DNA of 64,000 nucleotides from Melampsora larici-populina 98AG31 (taxonomy: Eukaryota; Basidiomycota; Pucciniomycetes; Pucciniales; Melampsoraceae): NCBI RefSeq assembly GCF_000204055.1, contig NW_006768775.1, positions 1,581,532 to 1,645,531 on the forward strand. The letters run 5' to 3'. Below, one piece after another: positions 34,201-45,400 of this stretch (within the stretch, counting starts at the first letter, position 1; every line of letters begins with the position of its first letter). The translations under genes were made by a program, and so were the position numbers. The notes beneath the pieces are model-generated. The model made no database searches, was not told where the DNA came from, and was given only the letters and a program-made list of their open reading frames with translations.

Positions 34201-36232
34201 ATGCTTGCTGGTCAAGTTCTGATCTTAACTTTATGGGTATCTTTTCATCAACTCGATTTGATCAGTTCACAACAACCTCAAACAGGTTGTTCAAAGTATT
34301 ATAAACTTAAACTTACGACTCCAAGTTCTAATGATCCGACTGGTCTTCCTCTTAATCCGAGTAAGAATAACACCAGCAAAGACGATTTGAGAGTTAGCTT
34401 TAGTTCGAGTTCTAGTTCGAGCTTTAGTTCTAGTTCTAGTGAAACTTTTACGATAGATGAAGCTTTGAGTGGTCAGAAATCTGGATCTATAAGTCAACCT
34501 GTCCATTCTAAAAGACACAACAAAAGGGTATGTGAAAGATTTAAATTTTCAAACGAATAATAAGAAAAAAGAATTAATACCAAAACCTTTGAATGAAAAA
34601 TCATTCTATAGGACGTAGTAGATTTAAATCAAACTGAAGATCTAGTTCAAGATCATGAACCAGAATTACGTACGATTAATGAAGAAGACGATCAATATAA
34701 TGTTTTATCAGCCAAGACAGGATTTAGTAAATTTTCAAAACATCCAAAATCTAAACATACCACTTCCAAAGAAGATTCCAAAAATGAAACCGATTCGATT
34801 CCTAAATCCGATACCAAACTCTCAGATGCCATTGCTACTTCTTTAATCCCAACAGGAGAGATCCCAGAGACTCCAATTTCATCTGTTTCTGGAGACACCA
34901 ACACAACTGATTCTTACACTTCTCCTTCTACTTCTACTTCTAAAGGAGATGGAGATAATGAAATAGATCAAACTAAAAAAGATTCAAGTCCTCCGAAATT
35001 TTCACCTCCTACAAGTAAATCTCAAGGACTTCATGGTAAAGGTATCAAAAAGGATGTACAAGCTAAACCTTCATTAGAAAAGCTTGAAGAAAAAGAATCT
35101 AAGAAACCTACGAGAACGGTTAAGAATGGAGTAGGTTCAGATCAAGTGAAAAGTGATTTGACTGCGACGAATTCGGGCCTTCAGTCTAGTCTACAACAAC
35201 CAAATCAAACTCAAAGTATCATTTCTTCAGATCTCAATCTCAACTCGAAAACCAAGATCGGTGCGGATCCTACTAAGATTATCAAATCTCAAAGCGGTCA
35301 AGGGTCTAGCCCTTCATTCAAAACTAGTGGAAATGTAAGTCTAGAACGGATTTATATTGTTGCGGATCGGATTGAGGTTGATTGGTTTTTTTGGATGTCT
35401 TTTAGGTTGAAATGATTCCAAGTGGAAAAGGAGTAAGCATTTTCTTCGATCCATTTGGATATTTTTTAATTACATGGATCTGATTCCTTTTTTGGGGTGT
35501 TTAGATATGTGGACCGGTTTTGACAGACTCGGTTTTAGGGGTTTGTCTTTGGAGTGGAAGTGATCAAACTGGAAATGATGTCAATCAAAGTGGATGGTTA
35601 ACAACGTAAGAATCAAACTTTTAACAAAAGCACTCGTTTTGTTCGATCTGATCACGGGTTCTTTTACTTGTCATCGGGTTATTGTCCAACCAAACGGGGG
35701 GTTTTCTTTCGAATGGTTTTCCTTGGAAAAAATAGTGCATTGAATTCGAATTGTGGAAAAGAAGTGTATGTTTGTTTGCACTTTTGGGTCAAATCTTAAA
35801 ATCCAAAGTTAATTTCTTTTTTTTTTGGTTGGGAAAATTATAAACATAGGATTCTTTCTCGTTCTGATAACCCGAGTCTTACTATCACAGCCAAAGTAGT
35901 CGATGGATGTGGATTTAATCAACTTAAAGCGGACGTAGGATGTTCTGAAATTTATTTAACTAAAATGGTAAACTGTCCTTCTTCATTAGATTTCACAGTT
36001 CGATTTTATTTATTTTGAGGGTTTTGGGTTTTTTTGTAGGCTTTTCTGGCTTTGAAACCTAATGAAATAGAATCGAAATCTGGTCATTTGAATAATCTCG
36101 TTTGGAAATTGTAAGTTCAAAAACAAATTGAACTCTGGGGTTTTCCTCGGGATGTTTATGGTTTATGAAGGATTACTGATTCGGGATTTTGTTTATAAAA
36201 TTTGTAGTAAGGATTCAACACAAATCAATTAA
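34201..36232 (+). CDS. Predicted secreted protein with C-terminal double-psi beta-barrel-like domain
   Basis: Seven exons: 34201-34527, 34612-35334, 35406-35432, 35505-35605, 35850-35967, 36040-36110 and 36208-36232, all GT-AG and frame-consistent, giving 463 residues. The N-terminus MLAGQVLILTLWVSFHQLDL is a signal peptide. Residues about 65-350 are low-complexity Ser/Thr/Lys/Asp (a Ser run encoded by AGTTCNAG repeats at 34400-34440). The last 110 residues read ICGPVLTDSVLGVCLWSG, GWLTT, ITAKVVDGCGFNQL, CSEIYLTKMAFLAL and LNNLVWKF. This is the Cys pattern and KVVDGC core of DPBB proteins (barwin, expansin, RlpA-like). Such domains bind or loosen wall polysaccharides or act as secreted effectors. 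The long disordered linker between signal and domain may anchor it in the wall. Function inferred only from fold resemblance. Confidence 0.75.
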
Positions 36233-36502
36233 AGGAAGAAACATTTATTGAAAAGTACTCAAATTGTTGGGTAAATTTTTTTTATGAATTGGTTCTTGAA
36301 AGGTTCATTGAAACTTTGTATGATAAACCGAATTTGACATTTGTAAACTTGATGATAAAAGATGATGACAAAAGACAATGATTTATCAAATTGAAGTCCA
36401 AAAATCAAATTCAACTTCGTATGGAATTTTCCACAATAACAAAGAAACCAAAAGTTGGTTCAGTATCAGTATCAGTTGTAAAGTAAGACCAGATGATTGT
36501 GT

Positions 36503-36578
36503 TTTTGGTTTCGTAAAGATCTTGTTTTGGTTTCGTAAAGATCTTGTTTTTGGTTTCGTAAAGATCTTGTTCTTGGTT
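36503..36578 (+). repeat. Tandem repeat, three units of about 24 bp
   Basis: Three copies of TGGTTTCGTAAAGATCTTGT with small spacing differences, about 270 bp after the preceding gene. No coding role seen. Confidence 0.8.
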
Positions 36579-37530
36579 TAGTGTTTTTTCGTATGTATCA
36601 TGAAAGATTCAAATGTTATTCTTGGTTGAAATTGTTGGTATTTTATTTTGAATGTTTCAGTTGATTTGGATCTGAACCATCAGGAGACTTTATTGAGCTC
36701 GTTTTGGAAACTCAAACACAAAGGCCTCACAGCCTGAGCCTCTAAAGATGAGGGACGTCTCTGTGGTTGATGGGGCTTTTGTTAAGCTAGAAAAACCTCG
36801 CTAAGAGTTTGAGTGACATCAGATTCGGTGTCTCACTCTCGATTGAATCTATGATCAAAAGTGGGGTACAAATCTCAAATATATGATCGGTGTTAGCTGG
36901 TCTGCCGAAAGTTTTTTTTAGAGTTTGTATAAGTTGTATCAAGTGAACACATGCTATCACTCCAGTGCCACCCTGTGGCCCTTGTTTAAACCTAAAAAGA
37001 TAATCTGGAATCCTGCGGGTAGAAGGCGACTGAGTCTGCCGTGGACTGACTTGTGTGAAGCTGGGTATGCTGTAGCGCATCTTTTGACTCTGAGTAACCA
37101 TGATTATGTTTCGCATAGCGGGTTTCAAGTTTGAAATATGCCTCAAATGCAACTGTCCATACATCCTCAGAATGCTGCTAAAAATTAAATTTTGACCTGA
37201 GAAGCACATTCTTATCAATTTTGTCTTCCAAAAAAATGTTTCTTAGAGGGCTGGGAGGCAAAAGTGCATAAAGTTTTCAGACACTTTTTGTCCAACTTGA
37301 ACCCCACTTGAGATTGAGAAATGTGTAAATGATCTGAACGTGCCACAAACTCTGTCTTCGTGTTTTCAAACCCCAAAACACGTTGGATTTTTTGAATCAG
37401 AGTTGACAATGCTTGCGCCCGCAGGTCTTTAAAACCTTGATATACATTGCTTCAAGGGCTATATGACTACGATGATGTTGAGTTCTAAGAACACCCACAT
37501 CGAACATCTTGCTCATTTTGATCTTCAGTC
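36579..37530. other. Intergenic, no convincing gene
   Basis: Frames such as 37218-36787 (minus) and 36925-37134 (plus) overlap and carry no recognisable motif. The stretch includes the promoter of the gene at 37531. Confidence 0.4.
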
Positions 37531-39555
37531 ATGATGCCCAGCATTACGCCAATTATCAGCATTTTCTTAGCCATGTCGATACACATCGTGTGTAACCCCA
37601 TGGACAACTCCCTCCAAATGAGCACTATCCATTCGAATACTGCAATAAATGAGGTGGTTCATGAAAGTCTAGGCATATCTGGCTTACAAAACGAAGCTTT
37701 TGTACCACAGAAACAAGCAAAAGAACCCCACACAATCTCGGGTTTTGTTACATCCGGGCAGAACAGTCTAGGAAAGATACAATCTTCAAGCGGTTCAAAA
37801 GAGTCCAAGGGAAAGAAACTGTTTCGTTTTGATTTGAACCTTCCATTTGAATCACAATGTACCGAGGAGGAGGATCAAGACCCTAAGCGTAGAAAAATCA
37901 ACGATGGTAGAGAAACGGATGAAGACATTCAAGAGGTGGAGAACCATCATCCTGATCACTGTCAATATTCCTCATCAAGTGATTCCATGGGATTACTTAG
38001 CAAACTAAATCAACATACAAGAGTCATGGGAAAGGCAAGTGACTGCAGGAACAGCGTCCCAACTGAGGGTTACTCGTCGACGACAACCGAAAGTCAATCC
38101 CAGCAGGCAGTACAACCAATCTCACTGATTGGATCCTGTTCTATGGATCAGGGCGGGTCAAGTGAAATTGTACATAAAGGGAGAGCTCAGTTTCACAAAT
38201 ATCACTTCAAAAAAAGTGGTGCATCGGTGATGCTTCCTGATCACAAAGTCCGAGTGATAGGAAATAGTTGGCATAGTATTCCGGAGATCAATCATATGTT
38301 TGAAAAGATGGTCTATCTGGGACGCCAGGTAGCTTCTGAGACAGGTCTTGAAAACGAGATGAAACGTTGGTTCCAATTACTCAAAAGAGATATAGTTAGC
38401 AAGCACATCAATTCGGTGATCTTTCAACAAGAATCAAGAAAGGTCTTCAGGACATTATCAAAAGCATATCGTCAGTTCACACTTGTATTTCTAGGAAGTC
38501 TTCAAGTCATTCACTCAACGCCAAAAGAAGAAATGAAGGAACTGGTTTATGATGGATGGGCTTTCATTATGAGGTATTTGGAGGTATGGAGATGGATCGA
38601 CTTGGAGCATTGTGATGTTCCGACAATGGCTATCAAACCAGAAACACTTGAGATAGAAAACCCTCTTCAATTGTGGCACTATTTGATGGGGTTAGCAAGA
38701 ACATCAAGAATGTCTCTAATCGTTCTTTGGCGATTTTGTAATCATTGGTACCATTTGTCTTCCTACAAGAACAAGATGATGATCAAAAACCATCAAGACT
38801 TGCATGTGAGATGGCATTATCATCTAGCAAAGGCCAATTTACTCCCAGATTGGGAGATAGAGCCTGAGCCTCCAGCTACCATATCGAGCTCAGGGCAGTC
38901 TGGTCTTGAAATCAATATGAAAAACACAAAATCTCCTCTTTACAGATTTATACGAAAGGAGAATTTTTCGGTGAAAGAAGGAAGAAGTAAAAGATTTGTT
39001 GGGATACTTAGAGAGGTAGGAAGAAATACATTGTTTACACTTAATCCTCAACAATTACCATTTAAATCTATTCAAACCTATTGTCAAACCATGAAAAACA
39101 AAAAATTAAAGTTACCTCAAGAATGGCAAGGAAACTTTGAATCATTGAAACAAAAGACAATCTTTGGAATCATTCCTTGTTTCCTTGGAATGATCCAACT
39201 TCTTCATCCTATTGAAGTTTCAAATCATCAACCAAATCCTGCAATACTTGATGCCTTGAAGTTTATGAAGGAATTTTTGAGCGGATGGGGAAAAGATGAC
39301 TTGGAAAAGTCTTTTAGAATCAATCCACTTGAGATCAAGCAACTTTCTAAATCTGATGAACCTTCTAGGGTTCTGTTGGCATACTTGATGACATTGAAAC
39401 CTACTGTTGATAATAGGATTGCTTCAACTAGTTTTTGGGAACTTTTTCAGGTTTGGCAAAGGTGGCAAGGATCTGGGTTTCTGAACAAAAACCCAGTTTC
39501 AAAGAAAATTGACTTTGATGTTGACATACAGAAGGCATATGCTACCTATCAATAG
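37531..39555 (+). CDS. Predicted large secreted protein with EAR-like motif and nuclear-localisation-like cluster
   Basis: A single exon of 674 residues. The N-terminus MMPSITPIISIFLAMSIHIV is a plausible signal peptide, probably cut after VCNP or nearby. At residues about 95-108 is KLFRFDLNLPFE, containing an LxLxL/DLN-type EAR-like repression core (FDLNLP), followed by an acidic stretch and PKRRK (about 120-125), a classical basic nuclear-localisation-like cluster. Residues about 225-674 form a Trp/Tyr-rich, helical-looking domain (for example SWHSIPEINHMFEKMVYLGR, YDGWAFIMRYLEVWRWIDLE, ALKFMKEFLSGWGKDDLEKS). No known family recognised. A secreted protein carrying nuclear and co-repressor-type motifs fits a host-nucleus effector; this is inference. 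A gypsy fragment begins only about 28 bp after the stop. Confidence 0.75.
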   Translation: MMPSITPIISIFLAMSIHIVCNPMDNSLQMSTIHSNTAINEVVHESLGISGLQNEAFVPQKQAKEPHTISGFVTSGQNSLGKIQSSSGSKESKGKKLFRFDLNLPFESQCTEEEDQDPKRRKINDGRETDEDIQEVENHHPDHCQYSSSSDSMGLLSKLNQHTRVMGKASDCRNSVPTEGYSSTTTESQSQQAVQPISLIGSCSMDQGGSSEIVHKGRAQFHKYHFKKSGASVMLPDHKVRVIGNSWHSIPEINHMFEKMVYLGRQVASETGLENEMKRWFQLLKRDIVSKHINSVIFQQESRKVFRTLSKAYRQFTLVFLGSLQVIHSTPKEEMKELVYDGWAFIMRYLEVWRWIDLEHCDVPTMAIKPETLEIENPLQLWHYLMGLARTSRMSLIVLWRFCNHWYHLSSYKNKMMIKNHQDLHVRWHYHLAKANLLPDWEIEPEPPATISSSGQSGLEINMKNTKSPLYRFIRKENFSVKEGRSKRFVGILREVGRNTLFTLNPQQLPFKSIQTYCQTMKNKKLKLPQEWQGNFESLKQKTIFGIIPCFLGMIQLLHPIEVSNHQPNPAILDALKFMKEFLSGWGKDDLEKSFRINPLEIKQLSKSDEPSRVLLAYLMTLKPTVDNRIASTSFWELFQVWQRWQGSGFLNKNPVSKKIDFDVDIQKAYATYQ

Positions 39556-41039
39556 CTCTATAGAGTTGTTCATTGATTCTGATTATTCATCATACACCTT
39601 AGTTCCCGCCCCGGCCATAGCTGCCTTGGTTTTGAAACTAGAACTGGAAACAGAAGGCATCTTCCAAGCTTCCAGAACACCACAATTTGCTCTCAACTCT
39701 TCAAGTTGAGGATTCCTATCAGTCCCCTTGGTAAGAAATCCAGTCACCATCACCTTTTCTTGAACCACCAGAGCCACAGGAGGAGCTGGAGCTGCCTGAA
39801 CCGGAGGTTGAGCCGCCGCTGACCGTGCAGCCGCAGAGTTGGCCGCTGCCTGCTTTGCCTGTTTGACCTGAAGTGAATGGTCCGCCACCACTGTCCTAAT
39901 AGGTTGAGCACTATCCCACTTCACCACAGCACCATTCAAGAGAACATAAGTGTTGTTATGCTTAGTGACATAACCATCATTTATGTCCCTCTGCTTATCA
40001 GGACACCTATTATGCCCATGTCCTTCCCAAGCACAATATAAGTAACACATCAACGGCCCATCTCTAAAAGGCTTCTGCTGATACTCCCCCTTGCCGGTCC
40101 ATAATTCTCTGGTCCGCAAGGTCCTCCTCCATTAGCTTGAGAAGCCTGGTTCCCCTGGAACTGTCCTCCTTGCCCATTCCACTGAGGCCTGTTCCCTGCA
40201 TAACCTCCTCTTCCAAAATGATTACCCCCAAATCCTCCTCTTCCTCTAGCTCCTCCATACCCTCCAGGACTAGCATTATTGCCTTGCTGTCCGGCACCAA
40301 AATAAGTGTTGGGATTTATCCCTGCTTGTGGGGGCCCCCTGTTCTAATACGCAGGAGCAGGATTGTTGGCCGGGTTGAATTGATTAACCCTTCCCCCCAC
40401 TGGGTTGCCAGGATTAGGCTTGCCTGCTCCCCAACCACTCCATGCAGCAAACTGCTTCACTAATTCCGCCACCGCCAGATCCTCGGTCTTATGTCCGTCC
40501 GCCTTCTTACTCAATCCCTCCATCTTCAATCCCCTTCTTTCCATATCCTTCTGCACCACTTTGTCCTTCAATTCTTCATCCTTCTTCAATTTCACCTCCT
40601 TCTTGCCTCTCATTTCCTCAAACACCAGATCCACCTCCGCTCCCATGACTTTCTCTACCGCCTTCTTCAGTAGACTCCACCCTGGAAACCTATGCCTTCC
40701 ATCCTTTGTCACCCTCAACTGATTCTTGTCCCAAAGCAACTCCTTGCTCTTCAGCTTCTTGGCATCTGAAAACACCTCATAGTAATACCGGCAGACTTCA
40801 TCTTCCGAGTCGATGTAGTCATTCCTTTTCAGGTATCCAAGTATCACCTTGAACTTGTGCCGGAAACCTTCAAGCTCCACCTTACTATCCACACCTCCCA
40901 TACACTCATACTGCAGGGTCAACTCCTTCAAATCCTCCACAGTATACCTAGGCGCCTCCCAAATGGATGCATACCTATCCTTCCTCCCTGCCTTCAACTT
41001 CTTCCAATCCCATTCTCCGTCTCCCCATCTGAACTAGGA

Positions 41040-41392
41040 ATATGAGATATGGTTTTAATTCAGTCGGTAGACGACGGGCTCATAACCTCTTGAGCTCTGG
41101 AACAGTCAGAGAAAGAGACAAAGGAAAGGTATGTAAATTTCACGGACTAAATCAAACAGAAAACAGAGAGAAATCCTACCTGGAACAGTCAGAGAAAGAG
41201 ACAAAGGAAAGGTGAAGAAGAAGCACCTTTCCTTGACTGCTCCAGTAGGATTTATATAGTGAAACTTTTACATAACGGTTTTCACATGATGTAATATGTT
41301 TGTTGAGCACACACTTAGATTCTACATATCATGGGTTAGTCTCACAGGACTTTTACATAAAGAATTTGAAGTCATGTAGGACTATCCCAACA
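41040..41392 (-). mobile_element. Copia-type LTR fragment with primer site
   Basis: On minus the LTR starts TGTTGGGATAG at 41392, has CTATATAAATCC (a likely TATA box, about 41255) and ends about 41088. Directly after it, 41087-41074 reads GGTTATGAGCCCGT, a primer site matching the initiator-Met tRNA anticodon arm. A GGAACAGTCAGAGAAAGAGA direct repeat occurs twice (about 41100 and 41184). About 47 bp of leader follow, then the gag resumes. No clean target duplication seen, so it is a fragment or deletion product, not a simple solo LTR. Confidence 0.6.
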
Positions 41393-41894
41393 CCAACTCC
41401 TTGATTTCCTCCTGCAAATCCTCACCATTCACAAATGCACAAACCTGCATTGCCATATCCTTCCCCGTAGCCCTAGCCACCTTGGCCGCAATTTCAAAAT
41501 CCCTAAGGAATTTCTTGACATCCTTTTCCCTACTAAACCTCAAATTAGGATCTTGAGGAGCAATCTTCACACTCTTCTTTGACTTCTTCCTCCTGCTCTT
41601 CTGCCTACTCCTTTCTTCATCTTCACTACTCTCCACCAAACTCTCCTCCGAGCTGCTCTGACTACTACTTTCACTACTTTCTTCATTACTCGTCTCCCGC
41701 CTTGTCTTTTTACCCTCCTTGTTGCTATACCTCTTCTTCGTCTTCTCCCGCTCTTCCTTCCTTGCTTGGTCCACCTCCTCCTTGACTCTCTTCTGCCACT
41801 GCTCCACCATCATTTGTTCCATCCGCCTCATCATGGCCTGATTCTCCTGGAACTGCTTTTCCCACACCTCCTTTCCTTCACCATCCGAAGGTGA

Positions 41895-42425
41895 TAAAGG
41901 GATCTCAGATCCCTGATAAGATCAAGAACAACACAAAGTCAGTCAAATAGTCTAGAAGGAGAATGTTTGATCCGGAGAGATTGTTTGGTGATAATGTGTT
42001 GTGGTTGAGGAAGTTAATAAATGATGTTTATTTCTTTTATCTATCAAGCCAAATAACAAATAGAAAGAGAAATTGTAAACAGTAGTTAACTCATACCTGA
42101 TAAGATCAAGAACAACACAAAGTCAGTCAAATAGTCTAGAAGGAGAATGTTTGATCCGGAGAGATTGTTTGGTGATAATGTGTTGTGGTTGAGGAAGTTA
42201 ATAAATGATAAAGAAAAAGAAACTTCCTCAATCAGGAATTTGATAAACTAGATCAAGCGGTACAAGCAGAGGTTAGGTTAGACTAGACAAAAAGGTTGTG
42301 AGTAAAACCTTAAGCAAACTACATTGTTTGGTAAGTCAATTTATGTGCGCACAAACAATTGTAAAGAAAGAAAAAAAAATAAGAGAAATCAATTAAGTAT
42401 GTAATGTAGTAGTTTGGTTCCAACA
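41895..42425 (-). repeat. Copia 3' LTR
   Basis: On minus it begins TGTTGGAACC (42425) and ends GATCCCTTTA (41895). It carries an internal duplication of about 115 bp: the block beginning CCTGATAAGATCAAGAACAA and ending GAAGTTAATAAATGAT occurs at 41912-42026 and again at about 42096-42210. Confidence 0.95.
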
Positions 42426-42438
42426 GCCCCCCCTGCTC
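42426..42438 (-). other. Copia polypurine tract
   Basis: On minus AGCAGGGGGGGC lies directly before the 3' LTR start TGTTGG. It is the usual plus-strand priming site. Confidence 0.8.
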
Positions 42439-42439
42439 A

Positions 42440-45400
42440 CTACCTTTTGATATCAGAAAGTCCAAGTTGATCATAGCATGAGTTCAGAATAATTGGTCCC
42501 ACTGCTTTGGTTAGAGCATCAGCAGGCATTTCTTTTGTTGATACATGAGAGACAGTTATTCGTCCTTCACGGGTGAGTTCTCGAATGAAATGATGTCGGA
42601 TATCAATATGTTTAGATTTGTTGTTCACAGAGGCTTCGTTGCACAGGAACACAGCGCCTTGGTTGTCATTGGACAGTGGAAGTTGTATTGGTACATTGAT
42701 GAGTGATTTTTGTTGGAGGTGTTCAATTAATCGGCATAACCAGAGACCGTGTTTTGCGCAATCACCAATGGCCAAATATTCAGCCTCGGTTGTTGATAAT
42801 GTAACTGATTGTTGACGGCGACTCTTCCAAGAAACTAGAGAGCCATTCACGAAATATACAAATCCAGTTGTGGATCGTCGTGTGTCTATGTCACCGGCAT
42901 AGTCGGCATCAGCGTACCCTTCGACTAGGAGACCTTTTGCCTTATCCGAACCAAAGGTTAAGACGAAAGAGGCAGTGCGTTTCACGTATCGTAGTAGGTG
43001 TTTTACAGCGGCCCAGTGTGAGTCGTTGTGTCTTGAGTTGAATCTTGCGAGGTAGCTGACAGAGAAGGCGATATCGGGTCTGGTTTGGACAGATAGGAAG
43101 TTAAGCATACCAACTGCAGCCCGGTAAGGTTCGATTTCAGTCGCATCTTCGGGTAGAGGAGTGGAAAGTTTGATATTTTGGGGTAGGGGCGTTTTGACAC
43201 CATTGCAGTTGGATAGGCCGAATCGTTCTAGCATTGCTTCGATGTAATGAGATTGGTCGAGTGTTATTTTTCGGTTTGTTCTGTCACGAGTGATATGGAC
43301 ACCAAGGTGAAGAGAGGGGTTGTCGTTCCAGCGAAATTTGTAGTATTTTTGTAAGTTGGTGCGAAAAGTGGACATCAGAGTTTTGTTGTTTGAAAAGACC
43401 ATTCCATCATCAACATGCATGGGTATGTGAATGTAGGAAGATCCCTCGCGGAGTGTGTATAAGGAGTTGTCGACAGGGCATACGGTGAAGCCTAGGGTTT
43501 TCAGTTTGCCGTCAAGATCCTCGTTGAATTCTCGGTGAGCCTGACATGTTCCATAGAGGGACCTATCGAGCATCATGACAGAATTGGGTTTGGAGGGATC
43601 TCGGAAGCCTGTCACTTGTCGAACATAGACCTTGTGTTTCATTTTGCCATTTAAGAAAGCTGTTTCAATGTCGAATTGGGACATTTCAAGGTCTTCTTTC
43701 GCAGCAAGAGCGTATAGAGTTCTGAGAGTGTCGGTTAATCCTACAGAGGCGTAGGTTGAATCAAAGTCGACACCTTTGATTTGATGGTTACCTCCAGCCA
43801 CCCATCGAGCTTTGTACTTGATGATTCGTCCAAACTCGTCACGTTTCCGCTTGAGGCGCCACATACCTGGTAGGATGTTCGCATCAGGAGGTGCTTCAAC
43901 TAGTTGACCAACCGCATGCAGTTGGAGGGAAATGAATTCATCAGACATTGCAGCCATCCAGTCCTCACGGTTTGGGCCTTTCATTGCTTGGGTGTATGAT
44001 GGTTCATCGTTGTCCTGACCGTCGTCAATCTGGGTGTGATAGCAAATGTTGAGTTCAGCAACAGTGTGATGACCTACTAGGTCACCAAGACGTTCGACAG
44101 GTTGGGTTTGTCGCTGAGATCTTCGGGGAGGAGGGAGTTGGTTGGATGTAGGCTGAGAATCGGTTGAGATTGGTGGATGAGAATCCCAGACTTCATCCCA
44201 AGATGAATCATTGAGTATAGTCAGCTCTTCAGTTGAAGATGGGTCGAGAGTGCGGAGCGGAAAGGATGTTTCGTCAAACACAACATCGTTGGATATCATG
44301 ATTCTGTTTGATTTCGGATCCCAGAGGCGATAGGCGTTGGAGTGTTTCTCGTATCCTACCATTATGGTTTTGGTTGAACGAGGATCGAGTTTGTTCTTAT
44401 GTCCTGGAGGGATTGTGTAAGCAAGACAGCCAATGACACGTAAGCGGTCATAGGGTATATGAGGTGTTTTGACTTTAAGGGCTAGTGTTTGCCATGCATA
44501 TTCTGGGCAGTTGTATCGGACAGATTTGGAAGGACACAAATTGAGGATGTAAGAAGTGGCCATTAGTACTTCACCCCATAGGCGCACAGGAAGGTTACCA
44601 TGGATGAGTTGGGAGCGTAGTCTACTGGCACTTGTCCGCATGAAACGTTCAGCAACAGAGTTTTGTTCCGGGCTCTCAGGTGGTCCCATTTCATGAATGA
44701 TTCCATGTTCATTGAGGTAAGAAGTAAATGCGTTGCTTGTGAATTCACCACCACGATCAGTTTTAAAAATTGCAATCTTGAAGGATGTTTGATTGCATAT
44801 CATGGAATGGAATTGCTTAAAAGCTTCAAAAGCTTGAGATTTACATTTTAAAAGAATGATCCAATTTCTTCTCGTAGCGTCATCTATAAGAACCATAGAA
44901 TACAGAAAACCCCCAGTACTAGGAACAGGAAATGGACCCGCAAGATCGCAATGGATGCGATAAGCAGGGATTTCAGACCTAGGGAGAGAGCCAGAATGAC
45001 TGCTCCTCGACTGTTTCCCCATGGTGCAGGCTTCGCAAGTTGATGGTGCATTCGGATTAAGTCGTAAGACATTTTCCATGATATCTGAGGTACTCCTGTT
45101 GTTGAGGTGACCAAAACGTAAGTGCCACAGGTCAGCGTTGTTGGGAGAAGGTGACGCGACTGAAAACGCACGTGGTTCGGAGTAGTGGTAGAACTTCCAA
45201 AATCCTCCTGGGCCTGCATCCTTGTACGCCGGGATTATGTGTCTATGATTTGAATAGTATAGATTCATATCATCCTTATTTGCACCATAGTGAGGGTCTA
45301 CAGCCTTGAAACCGGATTCATAAAGTTGAGTGATAGAAATCAGGTTTGCAGGTAAGGATGGCGAGTAAAGAACATTTGGAATTTCAACTAGCGTGGGGGA

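Noticed and set aside
40137..41045. Plus-strand Ser/Pro/Leu-rich frames over the gypsy gag
   Set aside because: Complement of Lys/Glu/Gly-rich gag; composition explains the open frames.
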